Source: Roseibium denhamense | GTDB taxonomy: Bacteria; Pseudomonadota; Alphaproteobacteria; Rhizobiales; Stappiaceae | Assembly: GCF_009711415.1 (NCBI RefSeq) | Contig: NZ_SMLZ01000102.1 | Location: 37,875 to 101,874 of the forward strand | Length of the DNA stretch: 64,000 bases | Direction: 5' to 3' | Shown: piece by piece, positions 53,836-62,364 of the stretch | Position numbering within the stretch: the first letter of the stretch is position 1 | Layout: every line of letters starts with the position of its first letter | Program-made: the position numbers and the translations under genes | Notes under the pieces: model-generated | Told to the model about the DNA's origin: nothing | The model's input: only the letters and a program-made list of their open reading frames with translations | The model's database searches: none

Positions 53836-55263
53836 GTGGGCGCAACTGTCGCCATTATCGGCCGGCCGAATGTCGGCAAATCGACCCTGTTCAACCGGCT
53901 GGTCGGAAAACGCCTTGCCTTGGTCGATGACACGCCCGGCGTAACGCGGGACCGGCGGCCCGGGGACGCCCGTCTTGGCGACTTGCGCTTTACAATTATC
54001 GATACGGCGGGGCTGGAAGACGCGGACAAGTCTTCGCTCGAAGGGCGCATGCGCCGGCAGACCGAAGAAGCCGTTGAGACAGCGGACGCGGTTCTTTTTG
54101 TTATCGATGCCCGGGCAGGCGTGACGCCGCTCGACGCCCATTTTGCCGAGGTTGCCCGCAAGACCACACGGCCTGTCATCCTGCTGGCAAACAAGGCGGA
54201 AGGGCGGGCAGGCGAAAGCGGGCTGTACGAGAGCTTCTCACTTGGTCTTGGCGAACCGATTGCCATCTCGGCCGAACATGGCGAAGGCTTGGCTGATCTT
54301 TATGATGCGCTGAAGCCCCATGTGGACCGCATCACCGAGGAAGAAGACGCAAAGCGCGAAGAAGCCGTCACCAATGTCGATGTGGATGAAGACGGCGAGA
54401 TCATCGATGATGAAGACCCGGTCGGCACGAAGGAGCGGCCGCTGCGGGTCGCGATTGTCGGACGACCCAACGCAGGCAAATCGACCCTGATCAATCAGAT
54501 GCTGGGCGAAGACCGGATGCTGACCGGCCCGGAAGCCGGGATCACACGCGATTCCATCTCCGTCGACTGGCTCTGGCATGACCGGCACATCAAGCTGTTT
54601 GACACGGCCGGTATCCGCAAAAAGGCACGGGTCCAGGAGAAGCTGGAGAAGCTTTCGGTCGCTGACGCCTTGCGCGCCATTAAATTTGCGGAAGTCGTCG
54701 TTGTGACGCTGGACGCAACGATGTCTTTTGAAAAGCAAGATCTGCAGATCATTGACCTGGTTGCCCGTGAAGGCCGTGCCCTGGTCATTGCGATCAACAA
54801 ATGGGACCTGATTGAGGACCGCGAGGAGGCATGGAAGAAAATCCGCGATGCCAATGAGCGCTATTTCAATCAGATCCGGGGCGTGCAAATTGCCACTTTG
54901 TCCGGCATTCAGGGGCAGGGGATCGACCGGCTTCTGGAGAGTGTTTTCAAGGCATATGATGCCTGGAATGCGCGCGTTTCTACGGCCAAACTCAACCGCT
55001 GGCTGGACAAGGTGACAGTGAACCATCCGCCGCCTGCCGTTGCCGGACGCCGTGTCCGCTTGCGCTACATGACCCAGCCGAAAACACGGCCGCCGCACTT
55101 CGTGGCCTTTTGTTCGCGCCCGGAAAATCTGCCGGAGAGCTATACACGCTATCTGGTGAACTCATTGCGGCAGACGTTCAATATTCATGGAACGCCGATC
55201 CGCCTGTCTTACCGGAAGGGCGAAAATCCATACGCTCCGAAGAAAAAGCGGAAGATTCAGTAA
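53836..55263 (+). CDS. der: Ribosome biogenesis GTPase Der (EngA)
   Basis: A 475-residue protein with two GTPase domains: domain 1 with P-loop [22 protein letters not shown] and NKAE, domain 2 (about 200-385) with [22 protein letters not shown] and NKWD; a KH-like domain follows. It acts in 50S subunit assembly. The start is GTG. A GC-rich 6-bp hairpin (CGGGCC / GGCCCG near 53797) lies in the gap after bamB. Confidence 0.95.
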   Translation: MGATVAIIGRPNVGKSTLFNRLVGKRLALVDDTPGVTRDRRPGDARLGDLRFTIIDTAGLEDADKSSLEGRMRRQTEEAVETADAVLFVIDARAGVTPLDAHFAEVARKTTRPVILLANKAEGRAGESGLYESFSLGLGEPIAISAEHGEGLADLYDALKPHVDRITEEEDAKREEAVTNVDVDEDGEIIDDEDPVGTKERPLRVAIVGRPNAGKSTLINQMLGEDRMLTGPEAGITRDSISVDWLWHDRHIKLFDTAGIRKKARVQEKLEKLSVADALRAIKFAEVVVVTLDATMSFEKQDLQIIDLVAREGRALVIAINKWDLIEDREEAWKKIRDANERYFNQIRGVQIATLSGIQGQGIDRLLESVFKAYDAWNARVSTAKLNRWLDKVTVNHPPPAVAGRRVRLRYMTQPKTRPPHFVAFCSRPENLPESYTRYLVNSLRQTFNIHGTPIRLSYRKGENPYAPKKKRKIQ

Positions 55264-55362
55264 CATCAGGGGCGGCCCCCGGGCCACCCGGCATGACCTT
55301 TGACCACGCGCGCGGCTCTTGGCGCGCGGAACAATTGTTTTGACATCGAAGGAGATTTCCGA

Positions 55363-56163
55363 ATGGCCTCAGAACGTCTTGAGTTCGCGAGTGATCTTGC
55401 CCGCAAGGCTGGCGCGCTTGCGCTGGACTATTTCCGTAAGCTGGACACGCTGACGGTGACCCAGAAAGGCCATCAGGACCTCGTGTCGGAAGCGGATCGC
55501 AATGTGGAGCTGCTGATCCGCGAGGAACTTGCCAAAGCCTATCCGCAGGACGGCATCCTCGGCGAGGAGCATGGCATGGAGGAGGGGGAGTCCGGCTATA
55601 CCTGGGTGACCGATCCGATCGATGGGACGGCTAACTTCGTAACCGGTATCCCGCAGTGGTGCGTCATCATCGCTTGTGTGCACCAGGGTCAAGTCATCGC
55701 CGGTGTCATCCATGATCCGGTCGCGAACGAGACCTTCACGGCCTATGCCGGGGGAGGAGCCTATCTGAACGGGACGCCGATCAAGGCGTCTTCGAGCGAC
55801 AGCTTGTCCAACGGATCTGTGGGCGTGGGCTTCAACGGCCGCTCGGCAGTCACCGATGCCGTAAATGTTGTCGGGGCGCTTGTTTCAAAAGGCGGCATCT
55901 TTTTCCGCAATGCATCCGGCGGCCTCATGCTGGCCTATGCGGCGTCAGGCCGTCTGATCGGGTATGTGGAATCTCACATGAACGCGTGGGATTGTCTTGC
56001 CGGAATGCTGATAACCCAGGAAGCCGGCGGCAAGGTCATGGACCAGGACATCAGCCGCTCGCTGTATCACGGCGCCCGGATCGTTGTGGGCGCGCCGGGC
56101 GTTTTTGACGAGCTTAAAGAAATTGCTGAAAGCTCATTCGCCCCTTTAGAGGCAGCGGAATAA
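55363..56163 (+). CDS. Inositol monophosphatase family protein
   Basis: A 266-residue metal-dependent phosphatase. The catalytic motifs are GEEHGMEEG, WVTDPIDGTANFV and AWDCLAGMLITQEAGG. These act on inositol phosphates, histidinol phosphate or other sugar phosphates; the text does not discriminate. The ATG at 55363 has AAGGAG 8 bases upstream; a longer frame to 55300 is rejected. It follows der after 99 bp. Confidence 0.88.
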   Translation: MASERLEFASDLARKAGALALDYFRKLDTLTVTQKGHQDLVSEADRNVELLIREELAKAYPQDGILGEEHGMEEGESGYTWVTDPIDGTANFVTGIPQWCVIIACVHQGQVIAGVIHDPVANETFTAYAGGGAYLNGTPIKASSSDSLSNGSVGVGFNGRSAVTDAVNVVGALVSKGGIFFRNASGGLMLAYAASGRLIGYVESHMNAWDCLAGMLITQEAGGKVMDQDISRSLYHGARIVVGAPGVFDELKEIAESSFAPLEAAE

Positions 56164-56171
56164 ACGCTTCC

Positions 56172-56543
56172 CTACCTGTGTTGATCGACAAGGATCGGAT
56201 TACCATCCGGGTCGATCAGCACAAAGCTGGCAGGCCCGCTCGCCCGCTCGTCAGCTTCCTGTGCAAATTGGTAACCTTTCGCCTTAAGTTTCTTCTGCAA
56301 GTCTCTGATATCTTGAAAAGTGGCCAGCTGATTTGCGTTCTGATCCCAGCCGGGGTTGAACGTCAGCATGTTCTTGTCAAACATGCCCTGAAACAGCCCG
56401 ATGACCGTCTCGCCATTCTTGAGAATAACCCAGTCGTCCGATCCGGAGCCGCCGAGATCTGAAAACCCAAGACCTTCATAAAAGGCTTTCGACGCTGCCA
56501 GATCCTTGACGGCAAGACTGAGGGAAAAAGCTCCAAGCTGCAT
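56172..56543 (-). CDS. VOC (glyoxalase/bleomycin-resistance fold) protein
   Basis: A 123-residue single VOC domain: LGAFSLSLAVKDLAASKAFYEGLGFSDLGG at the N-terminus and GPASFVLIDPDGNPILVDQH at the end, which carries the metal-site glutamate/His region. Function not assignable. It converges with the IMPase gene (8 bp) and follows the SDR gene on the minus strand. Confidence 0.85.
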   Translation of the reverse strand: MQLGAFSLSLAVKDLAASKAFYEGLGFSDLGGSGSDDWVILKNGETVIGLFQGMFDKNMLTFNPGWDQNANQLATFQDIRDLQKKLKAKGYQFAQEADERASGPASFVLIDPDGNPILVDQHR

Positions 56544-56608
56544 GGCTTGATCTCCTTTGATAACCTTTCAAAGGAGACACCATCTGGACGCCTAAAACCA
56601 GAGATAAA

Positions 56609-57337
56609 TCAGAAGGAATGCCACTCGCGGCTGACGCGGTCAAAGAGTTGCCCGGTCGCCTTGACGTCTGGTGTCACCAGGGCCAGGAGATCTCCGGTGA
56701 TCTCTGAAGGATGCGGAAGTTTTTCCGGCGGTTCGCCAGGCATGGCCTTGGCCCGGAGCCCGGTCCGGGTTGGGCCAGGGTCAACCAGATTGATTTTCAT
56801 CCGGGTTTGAAGGCTTTCGTTCGCCCATGTCCGGGCCATTGCCTCAACGGCTGCCTTCGACATGGTCTGGAGGCCCCAAAAGGCCGTGCAGCTGCGCACT
56901 TGAGATGCGGTCAGGAACAGCGCCCGGCCGGCATCAGACTGCCGGAGAAGCGGGTCAAGAGAGCGGATCAAACGCCAGTTCGCCGTCACATTGACCGCCA
57001 TCACCTTTTCGAAGTCTTTCGGCTTGATGTGGCCGAGCGGGGCGAGTGTGCCGAGCATGCCGGCATTTCCGATGAAAATGTCAAGCTTCTTCCAGCGTTC
57101 GAAGATGGCAGCCCCAAGGCGGTCAAGCGCGTCGAAGTCGGTGAGGTCGACCGGAACAAGGGTCGTCTGGCCGCCGGCGCTCTTGATCTCATCGTCAAGA
57201 TCTTCCAGGCCGCCGACAGTGCGGGCCAGCGCGATGACATGCGCGCCGCGCGATCCGAGTTGTTTGGCAAGCTGGTAGCCTATGCCGCGCGAAGCGCCTG
57301 TGACCAGAGCTACGCGGCCGTCAAAGTCTTTTTCCAT
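56609..57337 (-). CDS. SDR family protein with lost catalytic tyrosine
   Basis: A 242-residue short-chain dehydrogenase fold. The Rossmann motif TGASRGIGYQ, the NAG motif IGNAGML and the Ser in FLTASQV are kept. The YxxxK position reads QTMSK (FWGLQTMSKAAVEA), so the catalytic Tyr is Gln while the Lys is present. Enzymatic reduction by the usual mechanism is therefore doubtful. It lies 115 bp after purF, with repeat copy c between, and 65 bp before the VOC gene. Confidence 0.85.
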   Translation of the reverse strand: MEKDFDGRVALVTGASRGIGYQLAKQLGSRGAHVIALARTVGGLEDLDDEIKSAGGQTTLVPVDLTDFDALDRLGAAIFERWKKLDIFIGNAGMLGTLAPLGHIKPKDFEKVMAVNVTANWRLIRSLDPLLRQSDAGRALFLTASQVRSCTAFWGLQTMSKAAVEAMARTWANESLQTRMKINLVDPGPTRTGLRAKAMPGEPPEKLPHPSEITGDLLALVTPDVKATGQLFDRVSREWHSF

Positions 57338-57350
57338 TTTCTAACTCTTA

Positions 57351-57458
57351 AGATCGGCGGGCGATAAAACGGACCCGGTTTAACGCCCAAAGCTGATCGA
57401 TCATGAAGTGGTCGAGCATCTGCGGGGGGCTTTGAACGAAACAGCAGATGCTCTAGCC
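57351..57458 (-). repeat. Structured intergenic repeat, copy c
   Basis: Shows GGCGATAAAACGG, GGTTTAACGCCCAAAGCTG, an inverted repeat AGCATCTGC / GCAGATGCT and the end GATGCTCTAGCC. Its TAG (57455-57453) is the purF stop codon. It sits between purF and the SDR gene. Confidence 0.75.
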
Positions 57459-58925
57459 AACCTCGACAAGGCGCGGGGCGCTGACAAAATCCTGATCTTC
57501 GGCCAGATCCGTCAGCGGTGTCGGGTAGTCACCGGTGAAGCAATGGTCTGTGAATTGCGGGTTGGCATCATCGCGCCCATCATAGCCCATGGATTTGTAG
57601 ATCCCGTCCACGGAGAGGAAAGCCAGACTGTCCGCTCCAATGTAGGCCCGCATTTCCTCAAGGCTGTATTTGGCGGCCAGAAGCTTTTCGCGGACCGGCG
57701 TGTCGATGCCGTAATAATCGGAATATTTGATCGGCGGGCTTGCAAGGCGGAAGTGCACTTCGCTTGCGCCCGCTTCGCGCATCATCTGCACGATCTTTAC
57801 GGAAGTCGTGCCGCGCACCAGACTGTCATCCACCAGGATGATGCGTTTGCCTTCGATCTGTGACTGGTTGGCGGAATGCTTCATTTTCACGCCGAGGGCA
57901 CGGATCTGCTGGGTCGGTTCAATAAAGGTCCGGCCGACATAGTGGTTCCGGATAATGCCGAGCTCGAACGGCACGCCGGATTGCTGGCTGTAGCCAATGG
58001 CCGCCGGGACGCCGCTGTCCGGAACAGGGACGATAACGTCCGCATCCACATGGGTTTCCCTGGCAAGCTGCTTGCCCATTTCCCGGCGCACGTCATAAAC
58101 GCTGCGCCCGCCGACAATCGAGTCCGGACGGGAGAAGTAGATGTACTCAAAGATACACGGGCGGGCCGGTTGCTTGCCAAACGGGAAGAAGGACTGGATG
58201 CCGGTCGACGTACAGACGATGACTTCGCCGTTTTCCACTTCCCGGATGAACTTCGCGCCGATGATATCGAGAGCACAGGTTTCCGACGCCAGGATCGGGG
58301 CACCGTTCAGATCGCCCAGAACCAACGGGCGGATGCCAAGCGGATCGCGCGCGCCGATGAGCTTCTTGGACGTTAGGGCAACGAGCGCGTAAGCGCCTTC
58401 CATTTGCGTGATCGCCTCAATGAAGCGGTCAATGATCTTCTGCTTGCGCGAACGTGCCACAAGCTGAAGCACGACTTCAGAATCCGATGTCGACTGGCAG
58501 ATGGCGCCATCGCGGATCAACTGCTGGCGCAATGTGAGCGCATTCGTGAAGTTGCCGTTATGGCAGACCGCGATGCCGCCGCCATCAAGTTCAGCAAAAA
58601 GTGGCTGAACGTTGCGCAAAATGGTTTCACCGGTCGTGGAATAGCGCACATGACCGACCGCGGCCCGCCCAGTCAGGCGTCCAATCGTATCAGCGTCAGA
58701 GAAGTGATCGCCGACCAGTCCCAGGTGCCGCTCGGCACGGAACTGCTCATTGTCGAAGGTCACAATGCCGGCAGCTTCCTGGCCCCTATGCTGAAGCGCA
58801 TGCAGGCCCAGGGCCGTCAAGGCACTGGCATCTTCGTGGCCAAGGATACCGAAAACGCCACACTCCTCTCGAAGCGTGTCGTCATTTATATCGAAATTAT
58901 CGAGCGCGTTGGTCTCGCCGGTCAT
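57453..58925 (-). CDS. purF: Amidophosphoribosyltransferase
   Basis: A 490-residue Ntn-type glutamine amidotransferase, first step of purine synthesis. A 21-residue propeptide precedes the catalytic Cys22 (LREECGVFGI). The phosphoribosyltransferase domain has VILVDDSLVRGTTS, the PRPP loop. The cluster ligands of the Bacillus-type [4Fe-4S] enzyme are not present: the C-terminal CxxC is missing and only one Cys remains in DHCFTGDYPT. The ATG at 58925 has AAGGA 9 bases upstream; a GTG at 58934 is the alternative. The stop is the repeat's TAG. Confidence 0.93.
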   Translation of the reverse strand: MTGETNALDNFDINDDTLREECGVFGILGHEDASALTALGLHALQHRGQEAAGIVTFDNEQFRAERHLGLVGDHFSDADTIGRLTGRAAVGHVRYSTTGETILRNVQPLFAELDGGGIAVCHNGNFTNALTLRQQLIRDGAICQSTSDSEVVLQLVARSRKQKIIDRFIEAITQMEGAYALVALTSKKLIGARDPLGIRPLVLGDLNGAPILASETCALDIIGAKFIREVENGEVIVCTSTGIQSFFPFGKQPARPCIFEYIYFSRPDSIVGGRSVYDVRREMGKQLARETHVDADVIVPVPDSGVPAAIGYSQQSGVPFELGIIRNHYVGRTFIEPTQQIRALGVKMKHSANQSQIEGKRIILVDDSLVRGTTSVKIVQMMREAGASEVHFRLASPPIKYSDYYGIDTPVREKLLAAKYSLEEMRAYIGADSLAFLSVDGIYKSMGYDGRDDANPQFTDHCFTGDYPTPLTDLAEDQDFVSAPRLVEVG

Positions 58926-58994
58926 GGCGGCCACTCCTTTTATGGGGCTCTGTCCGGCCCAGCAGTGTCGTTTTGGGTGACGCTGTTTCAGGCG

Positions 58995-59606
58995 TCAGTT
59001 GCTGTCCGTTGTCAGTTGCTCGAGGCCTTGGCGCTCGGAGTCGCTGTAGCTGGGTTCTTCCGCCGGCGTATTGGCGGTCCCGCCTGTTACGTTGTTTTCC
59101 TTGATTTTGTCCAAGATGGCCTTTTCCGGGTCTTCAGGCAAGACCGAGACGAGTCTCTCGCCAATTGACAGCATGACCGGACGGGATTTAGCGTCCAGGA
59201 CCCATTGCGGTTGTTGTTCCGGCTGGACGAACCAGTTGAAGAACATCATCGCCACGACGACGAGAAGGAGGCCGCGGGCGGCGCCAAAGACAAACCCGAG
59301 CGTGCGGTCGAGAGCACCAATGCGGCTGTCGAGCACGAAGTCTGAAATGCGCATGGTGATGTAGCTGACCACGATCAACGTCACCAGGAAAACACCAGCG
59401 GCCGCAACGCCCATCGCCACCAAATCGTGCGAAATGTACTGTTGTGCGTAGGGTGTGACCCGTTCGTAGAGGAAAAACGCCGCAGCGGCTGCCGCAACCC
59501 AGGACACGATGGAAAGAACTTCGCGCACAAAACCGCGGATCATCGCGAGAATGGCCGAGATGAACATGATCCCCAGAACCAGTCCGTCCAGAAGCGTAAT
59601 CGGCAT
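58995..59606 (-). CDS. cvpA: CvpA family membrane protein
   Basis: A 203-residue inner-membrane protein with four helices (GLVLGIMFISAILAMIRGFVREVLSIVSWV, then FFLYERVTPYAQ, and VFLVTLIVVSYITMRIS, RGLLLVVVAMMFFNWF), matching the CvpA family. It is linked to purF in many proteobacteria, as here. The tail is polar and Asp/Ser/Glu-rich. A short GC hairpin lies between radA and cvpA. Confidence 0.88.
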   Translation of the reverse strand: MPITLLDGLVLGIMFISAILAMIRGFVREVLSIVSWVAAAAAAFFLYERVTPYAQQYISHDLVAMGVAAAGVFLVTLIVVSYITMRISDFVLDSRIGALDRTLGFVFGAARGLLLVVVAMMFFNWFVQPEQQPQWVLDAKSRPVMLSIGERLVSVLPEDPEKAILDKIKENNVTGGTANTPAEEPSYSDSERQGLEQLTTDSN

Positions 59607-59674
59607 GTCCCTGAAAAGTCCTCTAACTGGCGTGGGTGAAAACCACGCAAATCTTCACGTTTGAACCCGGCCCA

Positions 59675-61075
59675 TCATGCGCCAGCGGTTCCTTTCGCAC
59701 TAGCTTCCGCCGAAAGTTTGGCAACAAAGTCCCCAAGTTCCGGCAGGCCAGTTGCCTTGAATGCCGATGCAGCGCCATCCTTGAGGTTTCCCTCCGGACA
59801 ATAGGCCTGATCGAAGCCGAGTTTTTCCGCTTCTTTCAGCCTGGATTGGGCCTGGGCGACCGGCCGGATGGCCCCGGACAGGCTGACTTCGCCGAAATAG
59901 ACGCAATTGGCCGGAAGAGCAAGCCCGCTGAGAGAGGAGATCAAGGCGGCCGCAACGGCAAGATCGGCCCCCGGCTCGTTGATCTTCAATCCACCGGCAA
60001 CGTTGAGATAAACATCGTGCTGGGAGAAGCGCACGCCGCAGCGCGCTTCCAGGACCGCAAGGATCATGGAAAGCCGTGCATTGTCCCAGCCGATGACGGC
60101 CCGGCGCGGCGTTCCAAGCGAGGATTGCGCGACCAGGGCCTGTATCTCGATCAGAAGCGGGCGCGATCCTTCCAGGCCTGCAAATACGGCAGCTCCTGGC
60201 GCGGAGGTTGACCGGTCGCCGAGAAATAGGGCCGACGGGTTGGCGACTTCCACCAAGCCCTTGCCAGTCATTTCAAAGACGCCGATTTCATCTGTCGCGC
60301 CAAAACGGTTCTTCACGGAACGGAGGATGCGGTACTGATGGGCGCCGTCGCCCTCAAAATACAGGACCGCATCCACCATGTGTTCGACCACGCGCGGCCC
60401 GGCAATCTGACCGTCTTTCGTCACGTGGCCAACCAGGACAAGCGTTGTGCCATTCTTCTTGGCGTACCGGACCATGGCCTGTGCGGATGCCCGCACCTGG
60501 GTAACCGTTCCAGGGGGCGAGTCCACCTGGTCCGTCCAGAGCGTTTGAACGGAATCCAGGATCAGCAAGGCCGGTGCTGTATCTGCTTCAAGCGTCGCGA
60601 GAATGTCTTCCACGCTGGTTTCGGCCGCAAGCGCCACAGGCGCATCCGCCAGCCCCAGCCGCTCCGCCCGCAGCCGGACCTGACCAATGGCTTCCTCACC
60701 GGAGATGTAAACGGTCTTGTGACCGAGATGGGCCAGTTGGGCAGCTGCCTGGATCAAAAGCGTCGACTTTCCGATACCGGGATCTCCGCCGACCAGAAGG
60801 GCAGAGCCGCGCACGAAACCGCCGCCGGTCACCCGGTCAAGCTCGGCGACCTTCGTCTGGATGCGCGGGGCTTCCTTGTTGTCGCCGGAAAGGCCGACAA
60901 GCTGGACAACGCGGCCCTTGCTCTTGGACGCCCGTCCGGGGCCGCCGCCAATGCCGCCTCCGGTCTGCTCTTCAACGATGGTGTTCCATTCACCGCAGGA
61001 TTCGCATCGTCCGACCCATTTGGCGGTGACCGCCCCGCAGGACTGGCAAACAAAAGACGTGGACCGCCTGGCCAT
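59675..61075 (-). CDS. radA: DNA repair protein RadA
   Basis: A 466-residue recombination factor. The N-terminal C4 zinc finger is FVCQSCGAVTAKWVGRCESCGEWNT, Walker A is GDPGIGKSTL, the KNRFG motif is KNRFGATDEIGVFEM, and the C-terminal Lon-like domain has AGGLKINEPGADLAVAAAL. It promotes branch migration in homologous recombination. It lies in the dnaB-alr-radA-cvpA-purF order typical of Hyphomicrobiales. Confidence 0.95.
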   Translation of the reverse strand: MARRSTSFVCQSCGAVTAKWVGRCESCGEWNTIVEEQTGGGIGGGPGRASKSKGRVVQLVGLSGDNKEAPRIQTKVAELDRVTGGGFVRGSALLVGGDPGIGKSTLLIQAAAQLAHLGHKTVYISGEEAIGQVRLRAERLGLADAPVALAAETSVEDILATLEADTAPALLILDSVQTLWTDQVDSPPGTVTQVRASAQAMVRYAKKNGTTLVLVGHVTKDGQIAGPRVVEHMVDAVLYFEGDGAHQYRILRSVKNRFGATDEIGVFEMTGKGLVEVANPSALFLGDRSTSAPGAAVFAGLEGSRPLLIEIQALVAQSSLGTPRRAVIGWDNARLSMILAVLEARCGVRFSQHDVYLNVAGGLKINEPGADLAVAAALISSLSGLALPANCVYFGEVSLSGAIRPVAQAQSRLKEAEKLGFDQAYCPEGNLKDGAASAFKATGLPELGDFVAKLSAEASAKGTAGA

Positions 61076-61093
61076 GTTGGGTGCTTGCTCCGC

Positions 61094-62275
61094 TCAGGTC
61101 AGAGGGCCGTAGACCCGTTCAAAACGGCGGCCAAGGCTTGTCAGATATTCGTAATCGATGGTCTCCGCATACGCTGCGAGATCAGCGGCTTCAACCCTCG
61201 GTCCCAGCATTTCCACAAAGGCGCCGCGCTGAACAAGTTCGGCCGGGATATCCGTGACATCCAGCGTGATCATGTCCATGGAAATCCGGCCCAGGATTGG
61301 GGCTTTGTAATCGCCGATCATGGCGTAGCCCCCGGGTCTCAAATTAGAGCTGCTGGCCCTGCGCAGCATTCCGTCCGCATATCCGGCCGCGACAACGGCA
61401 TTCCGGAGCGGCCTTTGCGCTGTTTGCGCCGCGCCGTAGCCGATTGTGTCGCCTGCCGGTACATCGCGCACGATCATGATACGTGCCTCCACCTTGGCAA
61501 CCGGGCTCATGGGGTTGGGCCGCGTATCGATAGCCTTGCCGCCGTAAAGCGCGATGCCGGGCCGTGCCATGTCGAAGTGATAGTCTGCGCCCATGAGCAC
61601 ACCGGCTGAATTTGCAAGGGACCGCGGAATGCTTGCAAAGGGGGCCGTCACGGATCTGAATTTCTCGAGTTGCCTCAGGTTCATTGGGTGATCCGGATCA
61701 GAGCCGCAGGCAAGATGGCTCATGTTCAGGGACGGCTCGAAGGAAGCCCGGAGCTCCGCATCGCCGAGCGCAGCCGTAAATTCTTCCGCCGATAAACCAA
61801 GCCTGTGTATACCGGTGTCCAAATGAACTGCCGCTGGAAAACTGCGGCCTTCAGCGGCACAAAATGCGGCCCATTCGCGGAGTTCCTCGATTGATCCAAG
61901 GACCGGACGCAGGCCGTGTTCCACGAAATGCGGTGCCGTGCCTGGAAACAACCCATCCAGCACATAAATCACCGCATCCGGCAGGCTTTGCCGCAGGGTG
62001 ATCCCTTCGCTTGCAACCGCAACAAAAAAGGTCCGGCACCCGGCATCCGCCAGCGCCTTACAGGCCTTTTCCTGACCCGTTCCATAGGCATCGGCCTTTA
62101 CAGCGGCCGCGCATTCCGCCCCCTTGCAGAGCTGCCCCTGAAGATAGCGCCAATTGGCGGCAAGCGCATCGAGATCAATGGTCAAGCGGCCGCTCTGGAG
62201 ACCGGTGGGGAAGGGGATATCCGCTTGGGCTTTCACGATGGAAACGGGTCTCCTGAACGAATCGGATCGGGCCAC
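61094..62275 (-). CDS. alr: Alanine racemase
   Basis: A 393-residue PLP enzyme supplying D-alanine for peptidoglycan. The lysine is in AAAVKADAYGTG, the catalytic tyrosine in AGDTIGYGAAQTAQ, and the C-terminal beta domain has GRISMDMITLDVTD. It follows dnaB and precedes radA (18 bp), all on one strand. Confidence 0.94.
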   Translation of the reverse strand: MARSDSFRRPVSIVKAQADIPFPTGLQSGRLTIDLDALAANWRYLQGQLCKGAECAAAVKADAYGTGQEKACKALADAGCRTFFVAVASEGITLRQSLPDAVIYVLDGLFPGTAPHFVEHGLRPVLGSIEELREWAAFCAAEGRSFPAAVHLDTGIHRLGLSAEEFTAALGDAELRASFEPSLNMSHLACGSDPDHPMNLRQLEKFRSVTAPFASIPRSLANSAGVLMGADYHFDMARPGIALYGGKAIDTRPNPMSPVAKVEARIMIVRDVPAGDTIGYGAAQTAQRPLRNAVVAAGYADGMLRRASSSNLRPGGYAMIGDYKAPILGRISMDMITLDVTDIPAELVQRGAFVEMLGPRVEAADLAAYAETIDYEYLTSLGRRFERVYGPLT

Positions 62276-62364
62276 ACCGGATCAGTTTAGCCCAGGACCG
62301 GTCCTTGCTGCCAATGGGTCCATAAATACCGCTCAGCCAAGGCCGGTCAATGTGAGATCCGGGT

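Noticed and set aside
60338..61609. 423-residue plus-strand open frame
   Set aside because: Antisense to radA and alr, no domain.
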